Assembly: GCF_026340565.1 (NCBI RefSeq)
Contig: NZ_JAPEPB010000002.1
Coordinates: 248,001 to 312,000 of the forward strand
Reading direction: 5' to 3'
From: Kitasatospora sp. NBC_01287
GTDB lineage: Bacteria; Actinomycetota; Actinomycetes; Streptomycetales; Streptomycetaceae
DNA length: 64,000 bases
Shown here: positions 48,047 through 56,308 of the stretch, in pieces
How positions within the stretch are numbered: the stretch's first letter is position 1
Layout: each line of letters begins with the position of its first letter
Notes under the pieces: model-generated
What the model saw: the letters and a program-made list of their open reading frames with translations, nothing else
Told to the model about the DNA's origin: nothing
Databases searched by the model: none
Made by a program: the position numbers and the translations under genes

Positions 48047-49519
48047 TCAGGCGGCGAGGGCGAAGGGCAGGGCGGCGACGGTAAAACTTTCGGCCTGCTG
48101 CCAGGTGAGCGGGCGCACGTCGAGCTGGGCGCCGACGGCGGCGGTCTCCACCACCGCGCAGGCCGAGCGCAGTTCCTCCTCGGTAGCGGCCGAGACGGTG
48201 ACCAGGCCGGTTAGGGCGACATCGGCGTGTCCGGCGATCAGCTGGCGTTCGCGGGTCTTGATGTCCTGGTACTCGACGGAGTCGCTCTCGGCCTCGACCT
48301 GGCCCTTGCGGGCCCGCTCGGCGGCGTCCGCGATCACGCTGGCTTTCTTGCGCTGCACGTCGCGCATCGCCGCATCCAGGCTCTTCGGCTCGTAGGAGAG
48401 GGAGACGGTGCGGCGCACCCCGGAGGCGAAGAGCATCTGGTGCAGGAACCCGGGGTTGGTCTCGGTCCTGGGCCAGTTCTCCACCCAGTAGGTGGCGTGC
48501 ACGGCGGAGTCGGTGGTGATGTGGTCGGCCTTCTCCAGGACCACCACCGGACCCGCCGCAGCCGGGTCCGCGCCGGGGCGCCCATCGGCGGACCAACGGT
48601 CAAGGGCGGCCGAGGACTTCGGATCGTAGGCGGTTCGGGCAACCGCCGCGATCTCGGCGGCGGACAGCCAGCCGGTCGGGTTGAGCCCTGCGGTGCGGGC
48701 GGACTGCTCGAACGCGGAGGTCAGTTGGGCCAGCACGCTGAAACCGCCGGTGAGCCCGCCACCGGCCTGGTTGATCAGGCGCCGCGCCGCCTTGAAGTCC
48801 AGCGCGATGGCCACGTACGCCTCGTGCGGGGCGGCGGCCGGGCCAGCGTTCTGGATCAGCTCGCCGTACAGGGCACCGGCCAGCGGCGCGTCCGGCTTGC
48901 CGTGCTCCTCCCAGTACCGGCGAAGCGCGTCACCGGTGCCGGGCACGGTCCGCTCCAGCACCTGGATCCGGGCGACGTGCCCGGTGCGGGACAGGGCCGC
49001 CAGCGCCCGGCCCCAGCCGCTGACGTTGGCGTTCTGGGTGCCGGGGTCGAGCAGGGCGTACGCGCGGCTGCTGACCTTGACGATCGCGGTCAGGGTGGCG
49101 GCGTGCGGGTCGTGGACGGCGCCGTAGCGACGATCGGGGGCGGTCACCACCCGCAGGCTCGCCGCGCTGCCGGGCAGGTGCAGCAGTCCTTCGCGGACCG
49201 GGCGGCGGGAGGGACGGACCAGCCAGACCAGCTGGCCGCGCAAGCGCCGCAGCGCGTACCGGGTGGCGATGGGAGCCCAGTCGGCGAGGGTGCGGCCCCG
49301 GTAGCGGATGAAGACGAACGCGGCGACGGCGGCCCACAGCGGGATGAGCTGGAGGGCACCGACGATGCCGCGGGCGAGGATGACCGCGAGCAGGAGCAGG
49401 CCGGTGGCCGAGACGACGATCAGCTGGGAGGCGCTGAGGCCGAGCAGCACGCCCCGGCGGCTGCGGTGGGGGAACTTGACGGAGACGGGGGTGACTTCGG
49501 GCTGCGAGGGGGAGGGCAT
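48047..49519 (-). CDS. SCO6880-family T4SS protein (PrgI/VirB3-VirB4 N-terminal-like)
   Basis: 490 residues. Two membrane helices (SASQLIVVSATGLLLLAVIL and ALQLIPLWAAVAAFVFI, about 29-67) lie in the N-terminal PrgI/VirB3-like part, followed by a large cytoplasmic domain (SSRAYALLDPGTQNANVSGW, ERTVPGTGDALRRYWEEHGK, HQMLFASGVRRTVSLSYEP, KKASVIADAAERARKG). This matches the SCO6880 family of streptomycete T4SS loci. It would form the inner-membrane assembly with VirB4. The gene order matches that conserved cluster. Confidence 0.85.
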   Translation of the reverse strand: MPSPSQPEVTPVSVKFPHRSRRGVLLGLSASQLIVVSATGLLLLAVILARGIVGALQLIPLWAAVAAFVFIRYRGRTLADWAPIATRYALRRLRGQLVWLVRPSRRPVREGLLHLPGSAASLRVVTAPDRRYGAVHDPHAATLTAIVKVSSRAYALLDPGTQNANVSGWGRALAALSRTGHVARIQVLERTVPGTGDALRRYWEEHGKPDAPLAGALYGELIQNAGPAAAPHEAYVAIALDFKAARRLINQAGGGLTGGFSVLAQLTSAFEQSARTAGLNPTGWLSAAEIAAVARTAYDPKSSAALDRWSADGRPGADPAAAGPVVVLEKADHITTDSAVHATYWVENWPRTETNPGFLHQMLFASGVRRTVSLSYEPKSLDAAMRDVQRKKASVIADAAERARKGQVEAESDSVEYQDIKTRERQLIAGHADVALTGLVTVSAATEEELRSACAVVETAAVGAQLDVRPLTWQQAESFTVAALPFALAA

Positions 49520-49659
49520 CGGAAGATCCAGGTGGTGAGCGTGCGGGCGGCGGGCGGGGGCGCGGCGCTCTTCTGGACGTCATGTCGGGCTCCTCTGCTG
49601 GGGTGGGGTGGCCCCGGGGCGGGCGTTGGGCCCGCCCCGGGGGAGATGAGTCGGCTCGG

Positions 49660-51093
49660 TCAGGAGCCGGCGGGCGGGGGCTGGTTCGGGAAGACCCAGC
49701 GGGTCGGCACTGCAGAACCACCGCTCGGGGCCGGTTGCGGCGGCGCGGGTGCCGCAGCAGGAGCCGGCGCCTGCCCACCTGCGGATGGCGGCGGTGCTGT
49801 CGCCGGTGCCGGTGGGGCTACCGGGCCCGCGTTGTAGGAGCCTTCGGTGCTCGGCGCTGCGTCAGCTCCCTGAGCCTCGCCGCCTCCCTCGCCCTGGCCG
49901 CCGCCACCGGCGGAGGCGCGGGTGATCAGGGCGGGGATGCCCGGCCGCTGGACGAGCGCCCGGCCGCGGTCGCCACCGGCACCCGGATCCTCGCCGAAGC
50001 GGAAGGTGCTCGGCTGCTGGGCCGGTCCGGCGTCGATGCCCTCCTTGCTCATGCGCCCGGCGGGATCGATACCGGAGGCGACGCCGTCGCTGCCCATGCC
50101 CGGAACCTGGGCGGGGCCCTGCGGCGCGGGGGCACCGGTGCCCATCTGCATGGCGAGGCCGGCCGCCGTCTTCGCGGCGCCTGCGGCGACCGCGACTCCG
50201 GCGATTCCGGTGCGGTGCATGTCGTCGTGGCCGCCGCTGTCGGTCGCCCAGTGGACGAACTTGTACGTGGCGTAGGGGCACAGCAGGACCAGGACCATCA
50301 CGACGATGCCGGCCAGCGCATCCGACAGGGCGGACATGCCGTCCTTGGCGTCCGACTTGCCCATCGCGGAGACGCCGATCAGGAACACCACGGTCATCAG
50401 CAGCTTGCTGACCACCAGCGTGGCGGTGGCCTCGGTCCAGCCGCGCCGCCAGCGCTTGGCGACCTCCCAGCCGCCGCCGCTTCCCGCGAAGATCGCAAAC
50501 GCCACCAGGATCAGGACCCCGACCTTGCGGGCGACCATGACGCCCCAGTACATGAACGCCCCGATCGCGCAGCCGAGGGCGATCAGCGACGGCACGCCCC
50601 AGCCGAGGCCGTACATCGCGCCGATCTCGTTGACCTCGATCACCCGGCGGATCGCGTCGCCCACACTGGTGTTGGCCGCCTGGAAGAGCCCGTCGCTCAG
50701 GGCGTCGACCACGGTGATGGCCACGCTCGTGAAGCCGACGGCGCAGAAGGAGAACAGGACGCCGGTCATCGTGCCGATCGCGGCCTGGGCGAGGGCGCGC
50801 TCGTCCCGCCGCCAGGCGGCGAACATCAGCTGCAGGCAGAACGTGCCGACGATGAGCGCCAGGCCGATCGGCAGCAGCAGCTCGTAGTCGGTTCGGAACC
50901 ACGAGGCGTTGAGGTCGATCGCGGTGGTGGAGTTGACCGCCTTGGCGGCGAGGTCGGCTGCGCTGGAGGCGAGTTCACCCGCGGACTTGGCGATCCACGC
51001 GCCGATGCCGTCGGTGACGGCCCCGGCGGGGTTGTTGGCGAAGTTGACGGCGTCGCAGACGTCGTTCATCAGCGGAAGGTCGCAGACTCCCAT
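49660..51093 (-). CDS. SCO6881-family / VirB6-TrbL-like channel protein
   Basis: 477 residues. ATG at 51093 follows GGAGG. Six or so membrane helices lie between 60 and 320 (LLLPIGLALIVGTFCLQLMF, VLFSFCAVGFTSVAITVVDA, LIALGCAIGAFMYWGVMVAR, LLMTVVFLIGVSAMG, LAGIVVMVLVLLCPYATYKF), then a Gly/Ala/Pro-rich disordered C-terminus. Conserved N-terminal Cys residues (GVCDLPLMNDVCDAV) are usual for the family. It probably forms the inner-membrane channel of the conjugation machine. Confidence 0.84.
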   Translation of the reverse strand: MGVCDLPLMNDVCDAVNFANNPAGAVTDGIGAWIAKSAGELASSAADLAAKAVNSTTAIDLNASWFRTDYELLLPIGLALIVGTFCLQLMFAAWRRDERALAQAAIGTMTGVLFSFCAVGFTSVAITVVDALSDGLFQAANTSVGDAIRRVIEVNEIGAMYGLGWGVPSLIALGCAIGAFMYWGVMVARKVGVLILVAFAIFAGSGGGWEVAKRWRRGWTEATATLVVSKLLMTVVFLIGVSAMGKSDAKDGMSALSDALAGIVVMVLVLLCPYATYKFVHWATDSGGHDDMHRTGIAGVAVAAGAAKTAAGLAMQMGTGAPAPQGPAQVPGMGSDGVASGIDPAGRMSKEGIDAGPAQQPSTFRFGEDPGAGGDRGRALVQRPGIPALITRASAGGGGQGEGGGEAQGADAAPSTEGSYNAGPVAPPAPATAPPPSAGGQAPAPAAAPAPPQPAPSGGSAVPTRWVFPNQPPPAGS

Positions 51094-51120
51094 AGCTATG
51101 CCTCCTTTCCGGAGCGGGGG

Positions 51121-51816
51121 TCAGGGCGCGACGGCCGGCAGGACGCCGACCAGCGCGCAGGGCTGGGACGGACGGCACTGGACCGCGAGCGTGGTGACGC
51201 GGTCCTCCGCGCCGCCGGCGGGCGAGCCGTTCCACGCGATCGACTGCTTCCCGGAGACGGTGACGGCGTAGACGTACGCGGTGGTCAGCGCGCCTGGGTC
51301 GGCCTGCAGGGCCCGGGTGAAGGAGTCCGGGAAGTGCGCCTCGGCGACAGTGGCGGTGGCGAACTGCCCGTTGGTGGCCATCTCCTGCCACAGCGTGGGC
51401 GAGGGGACGCCGGCGTCGACCGAGGCCGCATCGGCGTACTTGGTCTCGGTGGTCAGCCACCCGTGCAGGGCGCTCAGCAGCTCGGGCTGGGTGTAGGCGC
51501 GGGTGTCGTAGGACCACAGCGCCACGGCCGCCGCCTTCCCGAAGGCGATCGGGTCGTGCGTCGACGGTGCAACGGGCAGCGCGCTGTGGCTCCCCGGGAG
51601 CTGGGGCGATGAAGATGCGGCAGAGGACGGGAGAGGAGTGGAGAGATTGGCCGAACTCGGTTGCGAGACAGGAGGCTTGGGCGTGGTCCTGCCGTCGCGG
51701 GTGAGGTAGGCGGCCAGGCCGGCGAGGGCGACGAGCACCACCAGGGCGGCGGTGCCGAGCAGCGCCCGGCGGCGCATGCGAGATGCGCCGCCGGGGTTGT
51801 GGCTTCGGGCAGGCAT
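51121..51816 (-). CDS. Membrane-anchored conjugation accessory protein (VirB8-like)
   Basis: 231 residues. A single helix near the N-terminus (ALLGTAALVVLVALAGLAAY) is followed by a Ser/Pro linker (about 48-85) and an extracytoplasmic domain (AFGKAAAVALWSYDTRAYTQ, FPDSFTRALQADPGALTTAY, CRPSQPCALVGVLPAV). The topology and domain size resemble VirB8/TcpC-type proteins. It overlaps the pilin-like gene by one base. The VirB8 link is inferred from position and layout. Confidence 0.68.
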   Translation of the reverse strand: MPARSHNPGGASRMRRRALLGTAALVVLVALAGLAAYLTRDGRTTPKPPVSQPSSANLSTPLPSSAASSSPQLPGSHSALPVAPSTHDPIAFGKAAAVALWSYDTRAYTQPELLSALHGWLTTETKYADAASVDAGVPSPTLWQEMATNGQFATATVAEAHFPDSFTRALQADPGALTTAYVYAVTVSGKQSIAWNGSPAGGAEDRVTTLAVQCRPSQPCALVGVLPAVAP

Positions 51817-52124
51817 CAGTGGACCTGCGTCCCCAGCGTGCTGAAGAACGCGACGATCCCGTTGCCCGCGCCCAGCAGCAGGGCGGCGCCCGCACTGACG
51901 AGGACGCCCTTCTTGCCGTTGGCCTCGGCCTGGTGGCCGCCCGAGTGGTGGCCCCAGGCCCACACGCCTGCGCTGACTGCCAGCGCGCCGACCACGGCGA
52001 TGATCCCGAACAGGTTGATGGAGCCCATCACCTCCTTGAGCACGCTGAGGCCCGGCAGGCCGCCCTCGTTCGGGCTGATCCCCGGGTCGTAGGCGAGCTG
52101 GACGGCCTTGTCGGCGAGGTACAT
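51816..52124 (-). CDS. DUF6112-like small membrane protein, pilin-like (VirB2 type)
   Basis: 102 residues from ATG 52124 (GGAG six bases upstream); an upstream ATG lacks a good site. YDPGISPNEGGLPGLSVLKE is followed by two membrane helices, FGIIAVVGALAVSAGVWAW and VLVSAGAALLLGAGNGIVAF, with a basic loop between. The pattern matches DUF6112-type proteins in actinobacterial T4SS loci and VirB2-like pilins. It would be the channel or pilus subunit. Confidence 0.74.
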   Translation of the reverse strand: MYLADKAVQLAYDPGISPNEGGLPGLSVLKEVMGSINLFGIIAVVGALAVSAGVWAWGHHSGGHQAEANGKKGVLVSAGAALLLGAGNGIVAFFSTLGTQVH

Positions 52125-52203
52125 AGGGAACTCCAGTTCGATTTTGGGCACGCAAAGGTGCGCCGAGAGAGGCGAGGGGGAAGGGGGGAGGGTGAAGCGC
52201 CGG

Positions 52204-52945
52204 TCAGACGACTCGGCGGGCAGCGACGATCTGCGACTGCCAAGAGGCGAGCGTGTCGATGGAGACGACCGCGCCTGTGTGCGGGGCGTTGATGATCAAC
52301 CCGGAGCCCATGAACATGCCCACATGGCCCGGGTTCGCGGCGCTGCCGTCGCTGCCCGCAGTGAAGACGAGGTCACCCGGCTGCAGGGCGCCGACCGAGA
52401 CCGGCTTGCCCTCCGCGACCTGGGTGAACGTGGTCCGGGTCAGTGACACCTCGGCCGCCTTGTAGGCCATCTGCATCAGTGAGGAGCAGTCGCAGCGCCC
52501 CATCGGGTCCGGGCCGTGGGAGTCCGTGCAGGAGCCGCCCCACTGGTACTGGGTGCCGAGCTGACCCATGGCCCAGCGGATCGCCGTCTGCACCTGAGCC
52601 GGAGCACCGGCAGGGATCGTGTACCCGGCCGGCACCGAGCCCGGCGGGATGGTCCCGAAGTCCGTGCCGTCACCGCCGCTCGAGCAGCCGGCAGCGGTAC
52701 TCGGGGCGGGGCTGCTCGATCCTGCGGACCCGGACGGCGACGGACTGGGCGACGCAGTGCCGGTCTTCGTCAGCAGCGGCTCGATCGCCTTCTGCAGCGC
52801 GGTCGCCAGCGGCTCCCACTTCGCATAGGCATCCGGCAGCCCCGACTTCTGAACGGCCTGAGCCGCCTGGGTGACGGTCATCGACTGCCAGCCCGGGACC
52901 TGCTGTAGTGCCGTGAGCGAGGAACTGAGACCCTGGCGGACCTGC
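52204..52945 (-). CDS. NlpC/P60 peptidoglycan hydrolase, 5'-truncated
   Basis: The C-terminal 245 residues or so of a conjugation-type cell-wall hydrolase. SSLTALQQVPGWQSMTVTQA and KSGLPDAYAKWEPLATAL are the end of a lytic transglycosylase-like domain, then a Ser/Pro linker, then NlpC/P60 with the catalytic Cys in MGRCDCSSLMQMAYKAAE, His in NPGHVGMFMGSG, and INAPHTGAVV. The usual N-terminal membrane anchor and transglycosylase core are missing: upstream bases belong to the plus-strand gene from 52960. It is probably non-functional or starts from an unrelated frame. Confidence 0.72.
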
Positions 52946-52959
52946 GCCGTGTTGCGGGT

Positions 52960-53940
52960 ATGAGCACGGAAGAGACCGCTTCTATGCTTCGGCGCAAGCA
53001 GGGCGCGCAGGGTCTGCACATCAACGCGGAGAAGATCCGTGACCTGGAACGCGGTAGACGCGTACGTGGCTGGATGTGGCGATCTCCCGAAACGCTGGGG
53101 CAGGTGGCGCGCATGCTGGCCCACGTCTATAGGGTTCCCGACCGGGTGGTGATGGATGCCTGGCACCGCAGTCGCCCGGAAGACCCTCTCCCGGTGCTCC
53201 CTGGTAGGCGTGGCGGTCAGCCGTCCGAGGAATCAATGACTGCCTGGCACGCCCTAAACGACCGGCAGCGAGACTATCTGACCTGCATTTTTCAGCAGGA
53301 TCAGGAGGCCGAGGAGGAACAGCGGCAGAACCGCTATGCGGGAGCTGAGCACCGGCCTGCGACTGAGTGGCGACGCATGACACTGGCGATCTACGCACCG
53401 GCCGACGTCGTCGGCTACACCCGCATTCAGTCGCGGCTGCGGGAGTCTGGCGTTCATGACTCGGGGGTCGGTTCTTCGGTGGCAGCCCTGGAACGACGCG
53501 GTCTGATCATCGCTTATCGGGACCGGGTCTACATCGACGGGCTAGGAGACGTACCTCGCACCCTGGTGGAGATGACCCGGCGTGGCCGGGCGGTGGCCCG
53601 CGCAGCGCTCGGTGTTCGCCGCGAAGCGGAACCGCCCGCGCCGCTGCTGTCGTCGTGGCTGTGGAAGATCGTGCTCCGTGTCGCGCGCGCCGGGGCGCAT
53701 GGGGTGGACGGCAGTCTCTCCGGACGGGGGCCGCACTACCTCGCGGTGGGGCAAAGTCCTGACGGGCGCACCCCGAGCCGGGGTTTCATTGTGCTCCGGC
53801 ACCCCGATGGGGTGACTCACGGGCCGTACCTGTGGTTCATCACCGACTCCGGGCGGCGCCACATCACTGACCATCTCAGCGCCTACCGCGCCCTGTATCC
53901 CGGTATCGACACCCAGGGCATCGAACAGATCTTCGCCTGA
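52960..53940 (+). CDS. HTH-type protein at recombination border
   Basis: 326 residues. The N-terminus ETASMLRRKQGAQGLHINAE, then LGQVARMLAHVYRVPDRVVM, resembles the later part of an XRE-type HTH domain, so the 5' end may be missing. A middle winged-helix segment (RVARAGAHGVDGSLSGRGPH region) and a C-terminal beta domain (GPYLWFITDSGRRHITDHLS) follow. It immediately precedes the pPIWI_RE-type genes and may be their regulator. Note the lower GC and different codon use around 53.2 kb compared with the T4SS block. Confidence 0.58.
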   Translation: MSTEETASMLRRKQGAQGLHINAEKIRDLERGRRVRGWMWRSPETLGQVARMLAHVYRVPDRVVMDAWHRSRPEDPLPVLPGRRGGQPSEESMTAWHALNDRQRDYLTCIFQQDQEAEEEQRQNRYAGAEHRPATEWRRMTLAIYAPADVVGYTRIQSRLRESGVHDSGVGSSVAALERRGLIIAYRDRVYIDGLGDVPRTLVEMTRRGRAVARAALGVRREAEPPAPLLSSWLWKIVLRVARAGAHGVDGSLSGRGPHYLAVGQSPDGRTPSRGFIVLRHPDGVTHGPYLWFITDSGRRHITDHLSAYRALYPGIDTQGIEQIFA

Positions 53941-53997
53941 ACTTCCTTAAGGGTTCCAGGGGTTCACTGTCAGTGCCCTGCCGTAGGGTTCCGACTC

Positions 53998-55251
53998 GTG
54001 ATTCAAGCTGACGACAGGACAGACATCCAGCAGACTCATGTTCTGCTGGAAATCGTCAAGGCTTTCGCAGTGTGCGAGCACGCGATGGCTGGCGAAGAGC
54101 TGGACGGCCCGAAACGTCTGGACCGTCTTATCGAGGCCCACGGCATCCTGATGGCGGCATGTGGCCCCGGGCATCTGATCCGGTTCGATGAGCTGCTGGG
54201 CAGGCTCACCGGCGACCGGGCGGGCTCCCTGGAGGGGCTGCTGCCGGACTGGATAGACACCAAGGATCTCGCCGGTGTGCGGCTCATGGACAGCGAAGGA
54301 GTCGCCACGGAAGACGGGTTCGACTTCCGGCAGGAAGCTCAGCGCGTCATGCGGGCCGCGCAGAAGGTCGGCAAGTTCACCGGTCAGGTGACGAAGCCCA
54401 AGCTGGATGACGAGTACAGTCAGGAAGCCGTCTTCAGTGCGATCAAGGGCCCCTTCTATGAGAGGCACCGCACCACGCTGGTGGAGAACCCGACGGTCCC
54501 CACCGGCAGCCTCTCGGACCTCAAGCTGCCGTCCCGTGCCAACGACTTCTACAAGTCGATCGCCCAATACGCGCAGTACAACGGCTGGTGGTGGCCGTGC
54601 CCTGCCTGCAAGTGGCCGATGAAGGTCGCGGTCACCAGATCCGGCGCACGCACCCAGGGCAGGGTGCGGTGCCTGTACCCCTGGCACGAGGAGACGGGCG
54701 CGTCCTACGAGTTCGTTGTGACCGCCCGGAAGAAGACGGCGCCTTCCCTGAGCCCGACGTTTGGGTGCCGGGTCCCGTCGGGACGGTTCGCGACGCTGTG
54801 GACCGGGGCACTGCCGCAGGTGCCGCAGGCCCAGCCGGTCGAGGAGCATTCGGTGCTGGTGCGGCCAGTGTGGCGCTACACCGTCGTTCCCGGCCTCCCG
54901 GAGCTCAGCCTTCACCGGGCCGTCGCGGCAGCTCTGGACGGAACCGGCTGGACGTCACATCTGTGGCCCAATGGCGACCAGTGTGACCACTGGATTACCC
55001 ACCAGGACCGCGAGAAGCCTTGGTTCCCGGCCGACTTCAAGGACTACACGTGGGTGAACCACCTGGTCAGCAAGCTCCACATGGACAGTGGTGACAAGGG
55101 AGGTGCGGAGTACCTGGTTGTGCCTGACTACCGCCAAGAGCAGGTGGCCCAGCTCGACATGGTGTGCCGCGGGTATGGGATGAAGGCGGCGATGACCGCG
55201 ACGGCCTACCTGGAGATGGTCGTTACCAAGATCAAGGAGGGCCGGGCGTGA
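53998..55251 (+). CDS. pPIWI_RE_Y restriction-endonuclease-like protein
   Basis: 417 residues (GTG start). A zinc ribbon with C201-x2-C204 (WPCPACKWPMKV) and C225 (RVRCLYPWH) precedes WRYTVVPGLPELSLHRAVAA and a nuclease-like core, FPADFKDYTWVNHLVSKL, EYLVVPDYRQEQVAQLDMV, KAAMTATAYLEMV. This is the layout of the REase that accompanies prokaryotic PIWI (pPIWI_RE) conflict modules. It should cut or sense foreign nucleic acid with a helicase and a PIWI protein. Its stop overlaps the helicase GTG. No PIWI gene remains nearby. Confidence 0.68.
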   Translation: MIQADDRTDIQQTHVLLEIVKAFAVCEHAMAGEELDGPKRLDRLIEAHGILMAACGPGHLIRFDELLGRLTGDRAGSLEGLLPDWIDTKDLAGVRLMDSEGVATEDGFDFRQEAQRVMRAAQKVGKFTGQVTKPKLDDEYSQEAVFSAIKGPFYERHRTTLVENPTVPTGSLSDLKLPSRANDFYKSIAQYAQYNGWWWPCPACKWPMKVAVTRSGARTQGRVRCLYPWHEETGASYEFVVTARKKTAPSLSPTFGCRVPSGRFATLWTGALPQVPQAQPVEEHSVLVRPVWRYTVVPGLPELSLHRAVAAALDGTGWTSHLWPNGDQCDHWITHQDREKPWFPADFKDYTWVNHLVSKLHMDSGDKGGAEYLVVPDYRQEQVAQLDMVCRGYGMKAAMTATAYLEMVVTKIKEGRA

Positions 55252-56198
55252 GCGGGGAGATGACGGGGCGGGAAGCTGGTCTGGCGGGGGCGCTCGCGCT
55301 GGCGGCTCACTACTTCCCCCGCAAGGACGATGAGGGCCGAGTCCTGGCCGGTTTCGAAGAGGCCACCTTCTTCGCCCACCGCAAACCGCGCGCGTGGTCG
55401 GAATGGGCAAGGCTGCCGGTAGCCGAGCGGAACGTCATCCGTCAGGTGATGGTCCTGATGTCGCAGGAGTGGACCGACCCGAAGAGGCTCAAGGCAGCAG
55501 CCCTCGCGCTGATCGGAGCCCTCGCCCCCGACCCCGACATGGCTGACAGGTCAGGCGGTTCGCTGCGGCTGCCGGCCGGGGAGCCGCAGCTGGCCGACGC
55601 GGTGATCCCCCGGGTGGGAGGGGATTGCCTCGCCTACGCGCAACGCATTACCGGCCCCTTCTTCACCTTCGGCAAGCGTCCCAAGGCGCAGGCGTTCGCG
55701 GGCCCGGGAAAGCACAAGACGAGGACCGCCTACCTGGGAAAGGAGCACGGCACGACGAGCCGGGACATCCACATCCAGGAAACCCCCGGCTTCCTTGAAG
55801 CACCTGGCCACGAGGTTCTGCCGCAGGTGAGGACCCGCCCGCAGCACGACCGGGTGGCACCAACGGTGAAGGAACTCCTGACGGTCGCCAAGACCCTCAG
55901 CGGCCGGGACAAAAGCGTCGCCTACCTGCACAAGACCCTGAAGCGCTTCTTCAAGGGCATGAAGACCACCGACGGCGAGCTGACCGAGCTTGACTTGACC
56001 TCGGGGGATCTCCAGGTCCTCAACGCCCCCACGGGAAGCGGCAAGACAGTCCTGGTACGGGTCATGGCGTCCTGGGCGGCGCTCAACGGCATCCGGATCG
56101 CCCTCGCCGTCACCGACGTCCGCGCAACCCTGGACATGGCAGCCCCGGGAGGCCGTCCTCGTGGGCATGGTGTCTTCAGGCCATGTTCTGCCATGTAG
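55248..56198 (+). CDS. pPIWI_RE-associated helicase, truncated
   Basis: 316 residues, the N-terminal part only. After about 240 helical residues comes LDLTSGDLQVLNAPTGSGKT, then VLVRVMASWAALNGIRIALA and VTDVRATLDM, a Walker A P-loop of a DinG/superfamily 2 helicase. The normal continuation (DEAD box, helicase domain 2) is absent; the frame ends in unrelated sequence within 25 residues of a probable breakpoint near 56145. It is translationally coupled to the nuclease gene. As it stands it cannot hydrolyse ATP productively. Confidence 0.66.
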   Translation: MSGEMTGREAGLAGALALAAHYFPRKDDEGRVLAGFEEATFFAHRKPRAWSEWARLPVAERNVIRQVMVLMSQEWTDPKRLKAAALALIGALAPDPDMADRSGGSLRLPAGEPQLADAVIPRVGGDCLAYAQRITGPFFTFGKRPKAQAFAGPGKHKTRTAYLGKEHGTTSRDIHIQETPGFLEAPGHEVLPQVRTRPQHDRVAPTVKELLTVAKTLSGRDKSVAYLHKTLKRFFKGMKTTDGELTELDLTSGDLQVLNAPTGSGKTVLVRVMASWAALNGIRIALAVTDVRATLDMAAPGGRPRGHGVFRPCSAM

Positions 56199-56231
56199 CC
56201 ATGGGGAGCCCGCCGTTCGCGTCATACTGTC

Positions 56232-56252
56232 CACACTGCCTCACGCAGTGTG
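56232..56252. promoter_or_regulatory. Short inverted repeat upstream of toxin-like gene
   Basis: cacactg (56232-56238) and cagtgtg (56246-56252) form a 7-base stem, 57 bases before the start of the lectin/toxin gene. It could be an operator or a terminator for the truncated helicase. Confidence 0.35.
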
Positions 56253-56308
56253 ATCAAAATGAGGGCGGCTCCCGCCCGGAGCCTCCTGTTCCCCGGATGG
56301 GAGCCGAT

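Noticed and set aside
48227..51612. Plus-strand open frames of 500-700 codons opposite the SCO6880/SCO6881-like genes
   Set aside because: No domain, no ribosome site, and they mirror well-supported T4SS proteins on the other strand.
3102..52945. Classification as a TraB/FtsK-type AICE
   Set aside because: No FtsK/SpoIIIE-like TraB was found; the transfer genes are relaxase plus VirD4/VirB4/VirB6-type proteins. The GGTCA array still resembles clt repeats, so only that part is kept as a hypothesis.
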